32,973 bases of DNA. It comes from Staphylococcus rostri (GTDB lineage Bacteria; Bacillota; Bacilli; Staphylococcales; Staphylococcaceae). The position numbers and the translations under genes were made by a program. Positions 1-8,928 of the stretch are shown here, in pieces. The first letter of the stretch is position 1; each line of letters starts with the position of its first letter. The notes beneath the pieces were generated by a model, which saw only the letters and a program-made list of their open reading frames with translations, had not been told where the DNA came from and ran no database searches. The DNA lies in NCBI RefSeq assembly GCF_002902145.1, contig NZ_PPRF01000054.1, positions 1 through 32,973 on the forward strand, given 5' to 3'.

Positions 1-15
1 TACAAAAATAGCTCA

Positions 16-32
16 ATTGGCATTGACAAATA
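16..32. repeat. 17-nt direct repeat, copy 1
   Basis: The sequence ATTGGCATTGACAAATA recurs at 2124-2140 with one mismatch (T to A at the eighth base). This copy contains the -35 box of the glpT promoter. The two copies bracket the glpT and DUF2529 genes. Matching is by eye; function unknown. Confidence 0.6.
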
Positions 33-51
33 TTTTATCAATCATTAAAAT
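23..51 (+). promoter_or_regulatory. glpT promoter (SigA type)
   Basis: TTGACA (23-28), a 17-nt spacer and TAAAAT (46-51) form a near-consensus housekeeping promoter. It lies about 50 nt upstream of the glpT start codon, so glpT can be transcribed on its own whatever lies to the left of the window. Confidence 0.8.
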
Positions 52-103
52 CTATATGAATTATTATTTATAAAATATACTTATGATCGGAGGGTTTTTG
101 TAC

Positions 104-1462
104 ATGTTCAACTTTTTGAAGCCACCAAAACCTGCACAACCGGTAGCTGATCAACATGTCGATGAGACGTATAAAAAATTACGTTTTCAAGTGTTTATGG
201 GGATTTTTATTGGTTATGCAGGTTATTATTTATTGCGTAAAAACTTTTCAATTGCGATGCCTTACTTAGCAGATGAAGGTTTTTCGACAACAGGTTTAGG
301 TTTTGCGTTATCAGCGATTTCTATTGCATATGGTATTAGTAAGTTTGTAATGGGAACCGTGAGTGACAGAAGTAATGCACGTGTCTTTTTAGTTTTAGGT
401 TTAATTTTAACAGCGATTGTTAACTTATTGATGGGATTTGTTCCAGCATTTACATCTGGAATTACAATCATGTTCATCATGCTGTTCTTGAATGGTTGGT
501 TCCAAGGTATGGGCTGGCCGCCTTCAGGTCGTGTGCTTGTTCACTGGTTTAGTGTGAGTGAGCGTGGAAGTAAGACTGCCATTTGGAACGTTGCACATAA
601 CGTTGGAGGCGGTTTAATGGCACCATTTGCGATATTCGGCGTTTACTTAATGTCAGTATTAGGTTTCGACCATATGAAAGGGTATGAAGGGGTCTTCATC
701 TTCCCTGCAGTTGTAGCGATTATCGTTGCAATTATTTCATACTTCTTAGTACGTGATACACCGCAATCAGTCGGTTTACCACCAATTGAAGTGTATCGTG
801 ATGACTATCCAACGAAAGATAAAACAACATTTGAAACAGAATTAACAACGAAAGAAATCTTATTCAAATATGTCTTGAATAATAAATGGGTTTGGGCGAT
901 TGCTATCGCGAACATCTTCGTTTACTTTGTACGCTACGGTGTACTTGACTGGGCACCACTTTATTTAAGCGATGTGAAACACTTTGATGTTGAAGGTTCA
1001 AGTTGGGCATACTTCCTATATGAATGGGCAGGTATCCCAGGAACATTACTTTGCGGTTGGTTATCTGACAAAGTATTTAAAGGACGCCGTGGACCAGCAG
1101 GCTTTATCTTTATGATTGGTGTAACGATTGCGGTTGCCGTTTATTGGTTAAACCCTGCAGGACATCCACTTGTAGATAATCTTGCATTAGTTACAATCGG
1201 TTTCTTAATTTATGGACCAGTTATGTTAATTGGTTTACAAGCTTTAGACTATGTACCGAAAAAAGCTGCCGGAACAGCTGCTGGATTAACTGGTTTATTC
1301 GGTTACCTAGGTGGCGCTGTAATGGCGAACATCATCATGGGTATCGTTGTAGATAAGATGGGCTGGGATGCAGGTTTCATCCTATTACTAGTCGTAAGTA
1401 TCTTAGCAACAGTGAGCTTTATCTTTACATGGAATAAACGTGGACAAGAAGTTGTGCATTAA
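104..1462 (+). CDS. glpT: Glycerol-3-phosphate transporter GlpT (MFS antiporter)
   Basis: Inner-membrane major facilitator protein of the organophosphate:phosphate antiporter family. It imports sn-glycerol-3-phosphate in exchange for inorganic phosphate, and in staphylococci it is also an entry route for fosfomycin. The protein has about 12 hydrophobic segments, the N-terminal [15 protein letters not shown] signature and the loop 2/3 motif SDRSNARVF. An in-frame ATG exists at 83, but the ribosome binding site GGAGGG (89-94) lies inside that extension and sits 9 nt before ATG 104. The protein is therefore 452 aa, the length I recall for the S. aureus protein. UhpT is the closest alternative, but residue-level similarity favours GlpT. 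In S. aureus, as I remember it, glpT is not next to the DUF2529/fbaA genes, so its place here suggests rearrangement at the left edge. Confidence 0.93.
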   Translation: MFNFLKPPKPAQPVADQHVDETYKKLRFQVFMGIFIGYAGYYLLRKNFSIAMPYLADEGFSTTGLGFALSAISIAYGISKFVMGTVSDRSNARVFLVLGLILTAIVNLLMGFVPAFTSGITIMFIMLFLNGWFQGMGWPPSGRVLVHWFSVSERGSKTAIWNVAHNVGGGLMAPFAIFGVYLMSVLGFDHMKGYEGVFIFPAVVAIIVAIISYFLVRDTPQSVGLPPIEVYRDDYPTKDKTTFETELTTKEILFKYVLNNKWVWAIAIANIFVYFVRYGVLDWAPLYLSDVKHFDVEGSSWAYFLYEWAGIPGTLLCGWLSDKVFKGRRGPAGFIFMIGVTIAVAVYWLNPAGHPLVDNLALVTIGFLIYGPVMLIGLQALDYVPKKAAGTAAGLTGLFGYLGGAVMANIIMGIVVDKMGWDAGFILLLVVSILATVSFIFTWNKRGQEVVH

Positions 1463-1486
1463 GAAGTAGTAATAAAATAACAAAGA

Positions 1487-1528
1487 AGTAACGTATCATG
1501 TGCGACAACATCGATACGTTACTTTTTT
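1487..1528. terminator. Bidirectional terminator between glpT and DUF2529
   Basis: An 11-bp perfect stem (AGTAACGTATC 1487-1497 with GATACGTTACT 1513-1523) is followed by a run of six T. The other strand also has a T-rich tail, and the two genes converge here, so it probably ends both transcripts. Confidence 0.85.
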
Positions 1529-1531
1529 AGA

Positions 1532-2053
1532 TTATAAGCCTAAATCACGAATCATTTCGATCATTTGCGTGTAGATTTCATAGTAGACATAGTTCAATGC
1601 TATCAAGTGGGGCACGACAACTTTATCGTAATCTTCGGTAAAGACAAGTGCGCGTGGCGTTGATAAATCGATAAAGTGAACGAGATGGTCTGGAATTTCA
1701 ACTGATGTCGGTTTGTTTGTTATAACGACGACATCTCGACCATCCGCAATCAATTGTGATAAGTCGTGTGCCATTGCTTCCGTATAATGCTCTCCAAATA
1801 ACAAGACACGGTCTGTGGAATCTAATTCAGCAAAGTCGGTAAGTGTGTCTAAAGCACGACTTGATTCCAACTTTTCTTCACTATGTAGAACGTAAGATTC
1901 GAAAGGCTTCACATCACCGTATCCTCTCACGTAAATATGTCCTTCGCCACCAATAGCTTGAATCAAACTTTGGGCTGCCATCTGTATATCAAGTGACTGT
2001 GCGTCTAAGCGATTAAAGACACCTGTCAATTGCGTCGTCAACATTTTGGACAT
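1532..2053 (-). CDS. DUF2529 (YwjG-like) protein with SIS-like features
   Basis: A 173-aa protein of the DUF2529 family. In Firmicutes this gene sits beside fbaA, as YwjG does in Bacillus subtilis. No biochemical role is established that I know of. The middle of the protein reads like a sugar-isomerase (SIS) alpha/beta fold: a glycine-rich strand turn near residues 33-45, then a strand (RVLLFG), a helix and another strand (GRDVVVITNKPT). Sugar-phosphate binding is possible but only inferred. A good ribosome binding site (AAGGAG) lies about 10 nt before the start. The gene is divergent from fbaA and has its own promoter. In S. aureus the gene is followed by pyrG as I recall; here glpT takes that place. 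Confidence 0.85.
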   Translation of the reverse strand: MSKMLTTQLTGVFNRLDAQSLDIQMAAQSLIQAIGGEGHIYVRGYGDVKPFESYVLHSEEKLESSRALDTLTDFAELDSTDRVLLFGEHYTEAMAHDLSQLIADGRDVVVITNKPTSVEIPDHLVHFIDLSTPRALVFTEDYDKVVVPHLIALNYVYYEIYTQMIEMIRDLGL

Positions 2054-2102
2054 GAAATGTCATCTCCTTAAAAAGTTAATTTATGATTAAATACATGCGT
2101 TA

Positions 2103-2131
2103 ATTTTATAGAAATTGGACAAGATTGGCAA
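2103..2131 (-). promoter_or_regulatory. Promoter of the DUF2529 gene
   Basis: Read on the minus strand: TTGCCA (2131-2126), a 17-nt spacer and TAAAAT (2108-2103), about 50 nt before the DUF2529 start. The -35 box overlaps the second copy of the 17-nt direct repeat. Confidence 0.7.
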
Positions 2132-2140
2132 TGACAAATA
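2124..2140. repeat. 17-nt direct repeat, copy 2
   Basis: ATTGGCAATGACAAATA differs at one base from the copy at 16-32. It lies in the divergent DUF2529/fbaA promoter region. Confidence 0.6.
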
Positions 2141-2228
2141 ATGGTCGCGCTTACATTTTGGAAATGAGATTTTTTTCACAAAAACGCCTATTTTTAAGGT
2201 GAATTCTTATGCAATCGCCTATATATTT

Positions 2229-2237
2229 TGCTATACT
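2229..2237 (+). promoter_or_regulatory. fbaA extended -10 promoter
   Basis: TGCTATACT is an extended -10 element (TG, one base, TATACT at 2232-2237). No good -35 box stands 16-18 nt upstream, as is common for extended -10 promoters. The short leader holds a 5-bp hairpin (AGTGC 2253-2257 with GCACT 2262-2266) just before the AAGGAGG ribosome binding site at 2268-2274. Confidence 0.65.
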
Positions 2238-2281
2238 GTATGTATAAAAATTAGTGCAAAAGCACTCAAGGAGGAACTTAC

Positions 2282-3151
2282 ATGCCTTTAGTTTCAATGA
2301 AAGAAATGTTAATCGACGCCAAAGAAAATGGCTATGCAGTAGGTCAATACAACTTAAACAACTTAGAATTCACGCAAGCTATTTTACAAGCATCACAAGA
2401 AGAAAATGCACCAGTAATTTTAGGTGTTTCTGAAGGTGCTGGCCGATACATGGGTGGTTTCTACACAGTTGTTAAAATGGTAGAAGGTTTAATGCACGAC
2501 TACAATATCACAGTACCAGTGGCAATCCACTTAGACCACGGTTCAAGCTTCGAAAAATGTAAAGAAGCAATCGATGCTGGTTTCACATCAGTTATGATCG
2601 ACGCTTCACACGAACCATACGAAGAGAACGTTAAGATTACGAAAAAAGTTGTTGAATACGCACATGAGCGCGGTGTATCAGTAGAAGCAGAATTAGGTAC
2701 AGTTGGCGGTCAAGAAGATGACGTTGTTGCTGACGGCGTAATCTACGCAGATCCAATCGAATGTCAAAACTTAGTAAAAGAAACTGGTATTGACACATTA
2801 GCACCTGCATTAGGTTCAGTACACGGACCTTACAAAGGTGAACCAAACTTAGGATTCAAAGAAATGGAAGAAATCGGTTTATCAACTGGTTTACCATTAG
2901 TATTACACGGTGGTACTGGTATCCCAACACACGATATCAAAAAATCAATCTCTTTAGGTACTGCTAAAATCAACGTAAACACTGAAAACCAAATTGCTTC
3001 AGCTAAACGCGTTCGCGAAGTATTAGCTGCAGACACTGAAGTTTACGATCCACGTAAATACTTAGGACCTGCTCGTGAAGCAATCAAAGAAACAGTTGTT
3101 GGTAAAATCCGTGAATTCGGTACTTCAAACAAAGCAGACAACTTAAAATAA
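2282..3151 (+). CDS. fbaA: Class II fructose-1,6-bisphosphate aldolase
   Basis: Cytoplasmic zinc-dependent aldolase of glycolysis and gluconeogenesis. It interconverts fructose-1,6-bisphosphate with dihydroxyacetone phosphate and glyceraldehyde-3-phosphate. At 289 aa it has the usual length. Class II marks are visible: HLDHGSS with catalytic Asp85 and zinc ligand His86, the VEAELG glutamate region near 134-139, [10 protein letters not shown] with zinc ligand His181, VLHGGTG with His209, and the phosphate-binding NVNT near 231-234. It follows a perfect ribosome binding site and has its own promoter and terminator, so it is monocistronic. Codon use is strongly biased to AT-ending, highly expressed codons, as expected for a glycolytic gene. 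Confidence 0.97.
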   Translation: MPLVSMKEMLIDAKENGYAVGQYNLNNLEFTQAILQASQEENAPVILGVSEGAGRYMGGFYTVVKMVEGLMHDYNITVPVAIHLDHGSSFEKCKEAIDAGFTSVMIDASHEPYEENVKITKKVVEYAHERGVSVEAELGTVGGQEDDVVADGVIYADPIECQNLVKETGIDTLAPALGSVHGPYKGEPNLGFKEMEEIGLSTGLPLVLHGGTGIPTHDIKKSISLGTAKINVNTENQIASAKRVREVLAADTEVYDPRKYLGPAREAIKETVVGKIREFGTSNKADNLK

Positions 3152-3180
3152 TATAACGATTTAAAGTTTAAAACATAGTG

Positions 3181-3224
3181 AGGCTGGGAAACATTATCTT
3201 TGGATATTGTTTTCCAGCCTTTAT
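3181..3224 (+). terminator. fbaA terminator
   Basis: AGGCTGGGAAA (3181-3191) pairs with TTTTCCAGCCT (3210-3220), with small internal irregularities. The GAGGCTGGGA start resembles a repeated staphylococcal intergenic terminator motif that I know from S. aureus. Confidence 0.75.
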
Positions 3225-3380
3225 TGATTCAGCAGACATACATAGTGCGTCATCATATAGAGGGACAAAATATGCGTAATGCAACTAATAGTTCATGCAA
3301 TAATTGATGTATGGAATATATGACATCGTACAGAAACATATTTTCGAGAATTCAATATTTTTGTTGGTAAATAATACATT

Positions 3381-3409
3381 TTGCAATTTGAAAATTTTTA
3401 CATTATAAT
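3381..3409 (+). promoter_or_regulatory. murZ promoter
   Basis: TTGCAA (3381-3386), a 17-nt spacer and a perfect TATAAT (3404-3409). Transcription would start near 3416, about 50 nt before the murZ ATG. The rest of 3225-3380 is AT-rich with no feature I can support. Confidence 0.8.
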
Positions 3410-3465
3410 GCCCATAAATGTGGTATTCTAGGGTTATATAAGAGATGGAAAAGGAGTTCTGAAGC

Positions 3466-4728
3466 ATGGCACAAGAAGTGATTAAAATAAGAGGTGGCCA
3501 AAAATTAAAGGGTAAGGTTGAAATCAGTGGTGCCAAAAATAGCTCTGTTGCTATTATACCAGCTGCATTGATGGCTGAATCTCCTGTAACATTAGACGGC
3601 TTACCTGAAATTTCTGATGTTGAGACATTGGTGAGTTTACTTGAGGACTTGAATATTAAGGCGGCGTTAAAAGACCGTACGCTAAGTATTGATACGACAG
3701 ATATTAAAAATGCACCGTTGCCGAATAATAAGGTTGAATCGTTACGTGCGTCATATTACATGATGGGGGCGATGCTAGGACGCTTTAACAAATGTGTTAT
3801 CGGCTTGCCGGGCGGTTGTCCACTAGGGCCACGTCCAATTGACCAGCATATTAAAGGTTTCAAAGCATTAGGTGCTAAAATTGATGAATCGAATCCGACG
3901 TCTATGAAGTTGGAAGCGGAACGTCTAGTAGGGGCGAATATTTATTTAGATATCGTGAGTGTGGGGGCGACGATTAACATTATGCTAGCTGCAACACGTG
4001 CTGAAGGCCAAACAATTATTGAGAATGCGGCGAAAGAACCTGAAGTAGTAGATGTTGCGAACTTTTTAAATAGTATGGGTGCTAAAATCTCTGGCGCGGG
4101 TACAAGTTCAATTAAAATTACAGGTGTATCAAGCTTATCAGGTAGCAGACATTCGATTATTCCTGACCGCATTGAAGCAGGGACATATATGTGTATTGCA
4201 GCAGCGAGCGGTGAAGAAATGGTAATCGATAACATCATTCCAGAACATGTTGAGCCGTTGACTGTTAAGTTGAAAGAACTTGGTGTTAAAATTGAAACAG
4301 GCGATGATTATATGGTCGTGAAAGCGGCCGCACCATATAAAAGTGTAGATATTAAAACACTTGTGTATCCAGGTTTTGCGACGGACTTGCAACAGCCTAT
4401 TACGCCGTTATTATTCCTTGCAGACGGTCCGAGTTTTGTAACGGAAACGATCTATCCTGAGCGTTTCAAACACGTTCCAGAATTACAAAATATGAAGGCG
4501 GCGATTACTGCGGATCAAGGAACAGCAACAATCAAACCTTCACAATTAGTCGGTGCCGACGTGTATGCAAGTGACTTGCGTGCAGGTGCTTGTTTAATTA
4601 TCGCTGGATTGATTGCTGAAGGTGTTACGACGATTTATAACGTCCGCCATATTTATCGTGGCTATTCAAATATTGTGGGAACATTAAAAGAATTAGGTGC
4701 TGACATCTGGATAGAGCAGCAAGCATAA
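3466..4728 (+). CDS. murZ: UDP-N-acetylglucosamine 1-carboxyvinyltransferase MurZ (MurA2)
   Basis: Cytoplasmic enzyme of the first committed peptidoglycan step: it transfers enolpyruvate from PEP to UDP-GlcNAc. It is the fosfomycin target, and low-GC Gram-positives carry two copies. This is the second type, next to fbaA; the main murA lies at 24225. The 420-aa protein shows the catalytic Lys24 (SGAKNS), the loop cysteine Cys118 ([10 protein letters not shown]), [10 protein letters not shown] with Glu237, and Asp307 ([10 protein letters not shown]). A strong ribosome binding site (AAAAGGAG) ends 9 nt before ATG. No terminator is visible before the next gene 46 nt downstream, so the two may be cotranscribed. 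Confidence 0.95.
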   Translation: MAQEVIKIRGGQKLKGKVEISGAKNSSVAIIPAALMAESPVTLDGLPEISDVETLVSLLEDLNIKAALKDRTLSIDTTDIKNAPLPNNKVESLRASYYMMGAMLGRFNKCVIGLPGGCPLGPRPIDQHIKGFKALGAKIDESNPTSMKLEAERLVGANIYLDIVSVGATINIMLAATRAEGQTIIENAAKEPEVVDVANFLNSMGAKISGAGTSSIKITGVSSLSGSRHSIIPDRIEAGTYMCIAAASGEEMVIDNIIPEHVEPLTVKLKELGVKIETGDDYMVVKAAAPYKSVDIKTLVYPGFATDLQQPITPLLFLADGPSFVTETIYPERFKHVPELQNMKAAITADQGTATIKPSQLVGADVYASDLRAGACLIIAGLIAEGVTTIYNVRHIYRGYSNIVGTLKELGADIWIEQQA

Positions 4729-4774
4729 TAGATTTTAGTGTAACCACGCCAGTTTATTAAGAGAGGCGATAATC

Positions 4775-5104
4775 ATGGAAGTTTGTCCATATATTGAAGA
4801 AACATTTAAAATTTTAGGACGCAGTTGGAATGGACTGATCTTGCATTATTTGGCAAAATGTCCGGGAGAGCATGCCCATTTTTCAGATATTAAGCGTGAC
4901 CTTAAGCCAATTACGAATCGTGCATTATCGTTAAAGCTCTCTGAATTAGCAGACGCACAGTTATTGATCAAAGAGGTCGTCTCAGAAACACCACCGTCTG
5001 TGTGCTATCATCTGACAGAAAAAGGAAGTGCCTTAGCGAAAGCACTTGTACCTCTAGAAGATTGGGCGCATACACATATGGAGCTTAAACAAGAAGCGAA
5101 GTAA
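4775..5104 (+). CDS. HxlR-family (YodB/QsrR-like) redox-sensing repressor
   Basis: A 109-aa winged-helix protein of the HxlR family. Its start, VCPYIEETFKILGRSWNGL, closely matches the N-terminus of B. subtilis YodB and S. aureus QsrR. Those repressors sense quinones and other electrophiles through the N-terminal cysteine; here it is Cys4. Two more cysteines (near residues 30 and 77) are present. The recognition helix region (ITNRALSLKLSELADAQLL) and the wing fit the family. It lies between murZ and an aldehyde dehydrogenase gene, and I recall the same order in S. aureus. Control of the aldehyde dehydrogenase by electrophile stress is a reasonable inference, not shown. Ribosome binding site AAGAGAGG precedes the ATG. 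Confidence 0.85.
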   Translation: MEVCPYIEETFKILGRSWNGLILHYLAKCPGEHAHFSDIKRDLKPITNRALSLKLSELADAQLLIKEVVSETPPSVCYHLTEKGSALAKALVPLEDWAHTHMELKQEAK

Positions 5105-5151
5105 CGAGATAAGGTCAAGTTGAACTAAATAAACTGTCCCATTTTATAAAT

Positions 5152-5193
5152 AGAGGCAATGGAATCTAAGTAAGGTTTCGTTGTCTCTTTTTT
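5152..5193 (+). terminator. Terminator after the HxlR gene
   Basis: AGAGGCAA (5152-5159) pairs with TTGTCTCT (5181-5188), and the inner GGAATC/GGTTTC extends the stem using G-U pairs. A run of T reaches 5193. It ends the murZ-regulator unit. Confidence 0.8.
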
Positions 5194-5260
5194 AGGCTGC
5201 AAGTATGTAAACAGATTTTGAGATATGAGCACGTGAAGTTTCATCATAAAGTAAAAAGGT

Positions 5261-5273
5261 TATAATAAATATA
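5261..5273 (+). promoter_or_regulatory. aldA -10 box with possible HxlR operator
   Basis: TATAAT (5261-5266) lies 31 nt before the aldehyde dehydrogenase start; no strong -35 box is seen. It overlaps TATA-N5-TATA (5261-5273), which matches the core of the QsrR operator form GTATA-N5-TATAC as I recall it. The region is AT-rich, so a chance match is quite possible. Confidence 0.4.
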
Positions 5274-5297
5274 TGATATAAAGAGGGGTGACCATTT

Positions 5298-6725
5298 ATG
5301 ATTAATAAAACAAAACAATATATTAATGGTGCATGGGTTGAAAGTGACAGTGGCGAGACGATAGACGTCATCAATCCAGCAACTGAAGAAGTATTTGGTA
5401 AGGTCGCAAAAGGGAACCAAGCGGATGTAGATAAAGCAGTTCAAGCTGCTAAAGATGTATACCTAACATTCCGTCATACACCTGTTGAAGAGCGTCGTGC
5501 GATGTTAGGACGTATCGTTGACGGCTATAAAGCACGTAAACAAGATTTGATTGACGTGATGACGTTAGAGTTAGGTTCACCAGTAACGAAGTCTGATAAA
5601 GTTCAATATGAGCGAGGGCTTATGCATTTCCAAGCAGCATATGATGCGTTGGAGACGTTTGAGTTTGAAGAACGTCGCGGTGACAACATCATCGTGAAAG
5701 AAGCGATTGGTGTCGCTGGTTTAGTCACACCTTGGAACTTCCCAACAAACCAAACATCATTGAAGATTGCGGCGGCATTCGCGGCAGGTGCGCCTGTTGT
5801 ATTAAAGCCGTCAGAAATGACACCATTTGCGGCAGTGATTCTGGCAGAAATCTTTGAAGAAGCTGGCGTACCTAAAGGTGTGTTTAACCTTGTAAATGGT
5901 GATGGTGAAGGTGTAGGAACGCCGTTAAGTCAACACCCAGATGTACGTATGCTGTCGTTCACAGGTTCAGGTCCAACAGGTTCAAAAATTATGGAACAAG
6001 CGAGCAAAGACTTCAAAAAAGTATCGCTTGAATTAGGTGGTAAATCACCATTCATTATTTTAGATGATGCAGATTTAGATGAAGCAGTAGAGGTGGCAGT
6101 GAATGCTGTCGTAAACAACACGGGTCAAGCATGTTCGGCGGGTACGCGTACACTTGTACCGGAAAGCTTGAAAGATACATTTTTAGAAAAAGCAAGCAAA
6201 GCGATGGCGAAAGTAAAAGTAGGCGATCCACAATCTGCTGAAACAGAAGTGGGACCAATCGTAAGTGAAAAACAATATAATCAAGTACAGTCATATATTC
6301 AAAAAGGTATCGATGAAGGTGCAAAACTCGTACACGGCGGCTTAGGTAAACCGGACGGCTTAACAAAAGGTTATTTCGTGAAACCAACTATTTTTGCAGA
6401 TGTCGATAATCAAATGACAATTGCACAAGAAGAAATTTTTGGACCAGTCATGTCAGTGATTACTTATAAAGATATTGATGAAGCAATTCAAATCGCAAAT
6501 GATACAAAATACGGTTTAGCAGGTTATATCTTTGGTAAAGATGAAGCGGCTTTGAGACGTCTGGCGCATGAAATCGAAGCAGGCTTAGTTGTCATTAACG
6601 AAGCACCACGTACACCAGATTTACCATTTGGTGGTTATAAACAATCTGGTATCGGTCGTGAATGGGGCGACTACGGCATTGAAGAGTTTTTAGAAGTTAA
6701 AGCAATTGCGGGTTACTATCGCTAA
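5298..6725 (+). CDS. aldA: NAD(P)-dependent aldehyde dehydrogenase
   Basis: A 475-aa cytoplasmic aldehyde dehydrogenase of the general ALDH superfamily, oxidising aldehydes to acids with NAD(P). The oxyanion Asn147 (TPWNFP), cofactor-binding FTGSGPTGS (221-229), general base Glu245 (LELGGKSP), nucleophile Cys279 ([10 protein letters not shown]), and EEIFGPV and PFGGYKQSG near the C-terminus are all intact. The natural substrate cannot be told from sequence; detoxification of reactive aldehydes is plausible because a YodB/QsrR-like regulator gene is immediately upstream. It is monocistronic between two terminators. Ribosome binding site GAGGGGTG ends 7 nt before ATG. The symbol follows staphylococcal usage for this locus. 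Confidence 0.9.
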   Translation: MINKTKQYINGAWVESDSGETIDVINPATEEVFGKVAKGNQADVDKAVQAAKDVYLTFRHTPVEERRAMLGRIVDGYKARKQDLIDVMTLELGSPVTKSDKVQYERGLMHFQAAYDALETFEFEERRGDNIIVKEAIGVAGLVTPWNFPTNQTSLKIAAAFAAGAPVVLKPSEMTPFAAVILAEIFEEAGVPKGVFNLVNGDGEGVGTPLSQHPDVRMLSFTGSGPTGSKIMEQASKDFKKVSLELGGKSPFIILDDADLDEAVEVAVNAVVNNTGQACSAGTRTLVPESLKDTFLEKASKAMAKVKVGDPQSAETEVGPIVSEKQYNQVQSYIQKGIDEGAKLVHGGLGKPDGLTKGYFVKPTIFADVDNQMTIAQEEIFGPVMSVITYKDIDEAIQIANDTKYGLAGYIFGKDEAALRRLAHEIEAGLVVINEAPRTPDLPFGGYKQSGIGREWGDYGIEEFLEVKAIAGYYR

Positions 6726-6759
6726 GAAATAAAATTTTAATATCATTGAAATAATTGAT

Positions 6760-6807
6760 AGGTAGGGCAATAATATTAAGTCATTTTGTATTGTTGTCCT
6801 ACCTTTG
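6760..6807 (+). terminator. aldA terminator
   Basis: A 16-bp stem with G-U pairs (AGGTAGGGCAATAATA 6760-6775 with TATTGTTGTCCTACCT 6789-6804), then TTTG. The trailing T run is short but the stem is strong. Confidence 0.8.
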
Positions 6808-6999
6808 TTATATATTAAAAATCGTATATATAAGTGTGTCAAAATCTCGTATAATAGACGTAAGAAAATAATTACAAAATGTCATATATGAGAGATTTAT
6901 GTCAAAGATTTCCAAAATTTTGTTTGCCATATTTCCTAGGCTATTGTATGTTATTTTACATAGTTGAATTAAAATTAAAAAATGAAATGAGTGTGTTAC

Positions 7000-8325
7000 A
7001 TGTCTACAAGGGATACTAGGGAGAGAACTTCACCACAGTATGAATCATTCCATGAGTTATACAAGAACAATACGACGAAAGCCCTGACAGAAAAGGCCAA
7101 GGCATTGAAGTTAGTCAACTATAGCAAGTTGAACAAAAAAGAACTTGTTTTAGCGATTATGGAAGCTCAAATGGAAAAAGATGGCAACTATTATATGGAG
7201 GGTATCTTGGATGATATCCAACCAGATGGATACGGTTTTTTAAGAACCGTCAACTTCTCTAAGGGAGAAAAAGATATTTATATTTCTGCGAGTCAAATTC
7301 GACGTTTTGAAATTAAGCTTGGAGATAAGGTGACTGGGAAAGTACGTAAACCTAAAGAAAACGAAAAATATTATGGTTTGTTACAAGTAGACTTTGTGAA
7401 CGATCATAATGCAGAGGAAGTAAAGAAACGACCACACTTTCAAGCTTTAACACCCCTTTATCCAGAAGAACGAATCAAGTTGGAAACAACCCCTCATAAT
7501 TATTCAACGCGTGTTATGGATTTAGTGACGCCGATTGGTCTTGGGCAACGTGGCTTAATTGTTGCGCCGCCTAAAGCAGGTAAGACGTCATTGTTAAAAG
7601 AGATTGCGAATGCGATTGTTACGAATAAACCAAATGCTAAGTTATTTATTTTGCTTGTTGGTGAACGTCCAGAAGAGGTAACGGACTTGGAACGTTCTGT
7701 TGACGAAGCGGAAGTTGTACATTCGACGTTTGATGAGCATCCGAAACATCATGTTAAAGTTGCAGAGTTGCTATTAGAACGTGCGAAACGTCTAGTTGAA
7801 ATTGGTGAAGACGTTATTATTTTGATGGACTCGATTACACGACTTGCACGTGCATATAACCTTGTTGTACCGCCAAGTGGTAGAACGTTATCGGGTGGTT
7901 TAGACCCTGCGTCATTGCATGGTCCTAAAAGATTCTTTGGTGCAGCACGTAATATTGAAGCGGGCGGCAGTTTGACAATTTTAGCGACAGCACTTGTGGA
8001 TACTGGTTCACGTATGGATGATATGATCTATGAAGAGTTTAAGGGGACAGGTAATATGGAATTACACTTAGATCGTCGTTTATCAGAACGTAGAATATTC
8101 CCAGCAATTGATATTGTGCGTAGCTCTACGCGTAAAGAGGAGTTATTAATTCCGAAAAATGAACTTGAAAGCTTATGGCAATTGCGTAACATGTTCTCGA
8201 ATGCACCTGACTTTACAGAACGTTTTATGCGTAAGTTGAAACGTACGAAGTCGAACGAAGAATTTTTTGAAGAATTACAAAAGAGTGCCATTGAAAGTAC
8301 AAAAACAGGGCGCCCAATTATTTAA
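7000..8325 (+). CDS. rho: Transcription termination factor Rho
   Basis: Hexameric RNA-dependent ATPase that ends transcripts and suppresses antisense transcription. Domains: an N-terminal helical domain (about 20-60), a cold-shock-like RNA-binding domain with DGYGFLR (76-82), and a RecA-type motor with Walker A APPKAGKT (189-196) and Walker B ending at Asp277 (DVIILMDS), then the C-terminal RNA-binding loops. I use ATG 7000 (441 aa). A GTG at 6991 would add three residues not seen in the family. No strong Shine-Dalgarno precedes either start, which is unusual in this window. A TATAAT at 6850-6855 with a poor -35 box is the likely promoter, leaving a leader of about 140 nt that could take part in Rho autocontrol. 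No intrinsic terminator follows the gene. Confidence 0.96.
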   Translation: MSTRDTRERTSPQYESFHELYKNNTTKALTEKAKALKLVNYSKLNKKELVLAIMEAQMEKDGNYYMEGILDDIQPDGYGFLRTVNFSKGEKDIYISASQIRRFEIKLGDKVTGKVRKPKENEKYYGLLQVDFVNDHNAEEVKKRPHFQALTPLYPEERIKLETTPHNYSTRVMDLVTPIGLGQRGLIVAPPKAGKTSLLKEIANAIVTNKPNAKLFILLVGERPEEVTDLERSVDEAEVVHSTFDEHPKHHVKVAELLLERAKRLVEIGEDVIILMDSITRLARAYNLVVPPSGRTLSGGLDPASLHGPKRFFGAARNIEAGGSLTILATALVDTGSRMDDMIYEEFKGTGNMELHLDRRLSERRIFPAIDIVRSSTRKEELLIPKNELESLWQLRNMFSNAPDFTERFMRKLKRTKSNEEFFEELQKSAIESTKTGRPII

Positions 8326-8343
8326 CGAAATTCGTGTATAGGG

Positions 8344-8372
8344 TTGCTTTTTGACTACACACCCTTTATAAT
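8344..8372 (+). promoter_or_regulatory. rpmE2 promoter
   Basis: TTGCTT (8344-8349), a 17-nt spacer and a perfect TATAAT (8367-8372). It lets rpmE2 be expressed apart from rho, with a leader of about 63 nt. The -35 region overlaps two interleaved dyads: GTGTA 8334-8338 with TACAC 8356-8360, and AGGGT 8340-8344 with ACCCT 8361-8365. Confidence 0.75.
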
Positions 8373-8442
8373 AACTAAGTATTGGGTAAAAACTCACAAA
8401 TAACTCTGTTCCAGATGGTTCAGGGCAAAGGAGCTGAAAAGA

Positions 8443-8697
8443 ATGAAACAAGGAATTCATCCAGAATATCGTAAAGTTATCTTTTTAGATACAACTACAA
8501 ACTTTAAGTTTTTAAGTGGATCAACTAAAACGACAAGTGAAACAATGGAATGGGAAGACGGTAACGAATACCCAGTAATTCGTTTAGATATTTCTTCTGA
8601 TTCACATCCATTCTACACAGGACGTCAAAAGTTTGCTGCGGCAGACGGTCGTGTGGAACGTTTCAACAAAAAATTTGGTCTCAAATCAAACAACTAA
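8443..8697 (+). CDS. rpmE2: 50S ribosomal protein L31 type B
   Basis: An 84-aa large-subunit ribosomal protein. It is the zinc-free (C-minus) form: there are no cysteines, and it has the type B insert and the conserved SDSHPFYTG and [11 protein letters not shown] segments. It binds the ribosome at the inter-subunit bridge/5S rRNA side. Ribosome binding site AAAGGAG stands about 9 nt before the ATG. It has its own promoter and terminator downstream of rho, the usual staphylococcal position. Confidence 0.96.
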   Translation: MKQGIHPEYRKVIFLDTTTNFKFLSGSTKTTSETMEWEDGNEYPVIRLDISSDSHPFYTGRQKFAAADGRVERFNKKFGLKSNN

Positions 8698-8706
8698 TGA
8701 ACGTTC

Positions 8707-8740
8707 AAGCATTCTCATATTACTTGAGGATGCTTTTTTT
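8707..8740 (+). terminator. rpmE2 terminator
   Basis: An 11-bp stem with one G-U pair (AAGCATTCTCA 8707-8717 with TGAGGATGCTT 8725-8735), running into eight or more T. Strong intrinsic terminator. Confidence 0.88.
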
Positions 8741-8843
8741 ATATGGTTCTATATCTTTTGTGGGGGATTAACACGATTAGCCATTCAGCTTTTTTATCGG
8801 CAGTGATGATGTTTGTTTTTGCTTAGACATCTTACACGATATT

Positions 8844-8893
8844 TTGAAGTTAACAAAAGTTAAATTATAATACGTAAAAAGTTATGATATAAT
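8844..8893 (+). promoter_or_regulatory. tandem promoters for tdk-prfA-prmC
   Basis: First: TTGAAG (8844-8849), a 16-nt spacer and TATAAT (8866-8871). Second: an extended -10 TGATATAAT ending at 8893. Both are upstream of tdk, which starts at 8929. I see nothing else in 8741-8843. Confidence 0.6.
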
Positions 8894-8928
8894 AAAGTGA
8901 TTTGTTTTGAAAAAGGTGGATAGAAGTC

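Noticed and set aside
2637-3036. Reading frames of 68-69 codons on the strand opposite fbaA
   Set aside because: They lie inside a strongly conserved gene, have no ribosome binding site and no family resemblance; shadows of codon bias.
3285-3536. 83-codon minus-strand frame across the murZ promoter
   Set aside because: It covers a clear promoter and the murZ start, has AT-rich random composition and no homology I recognise.
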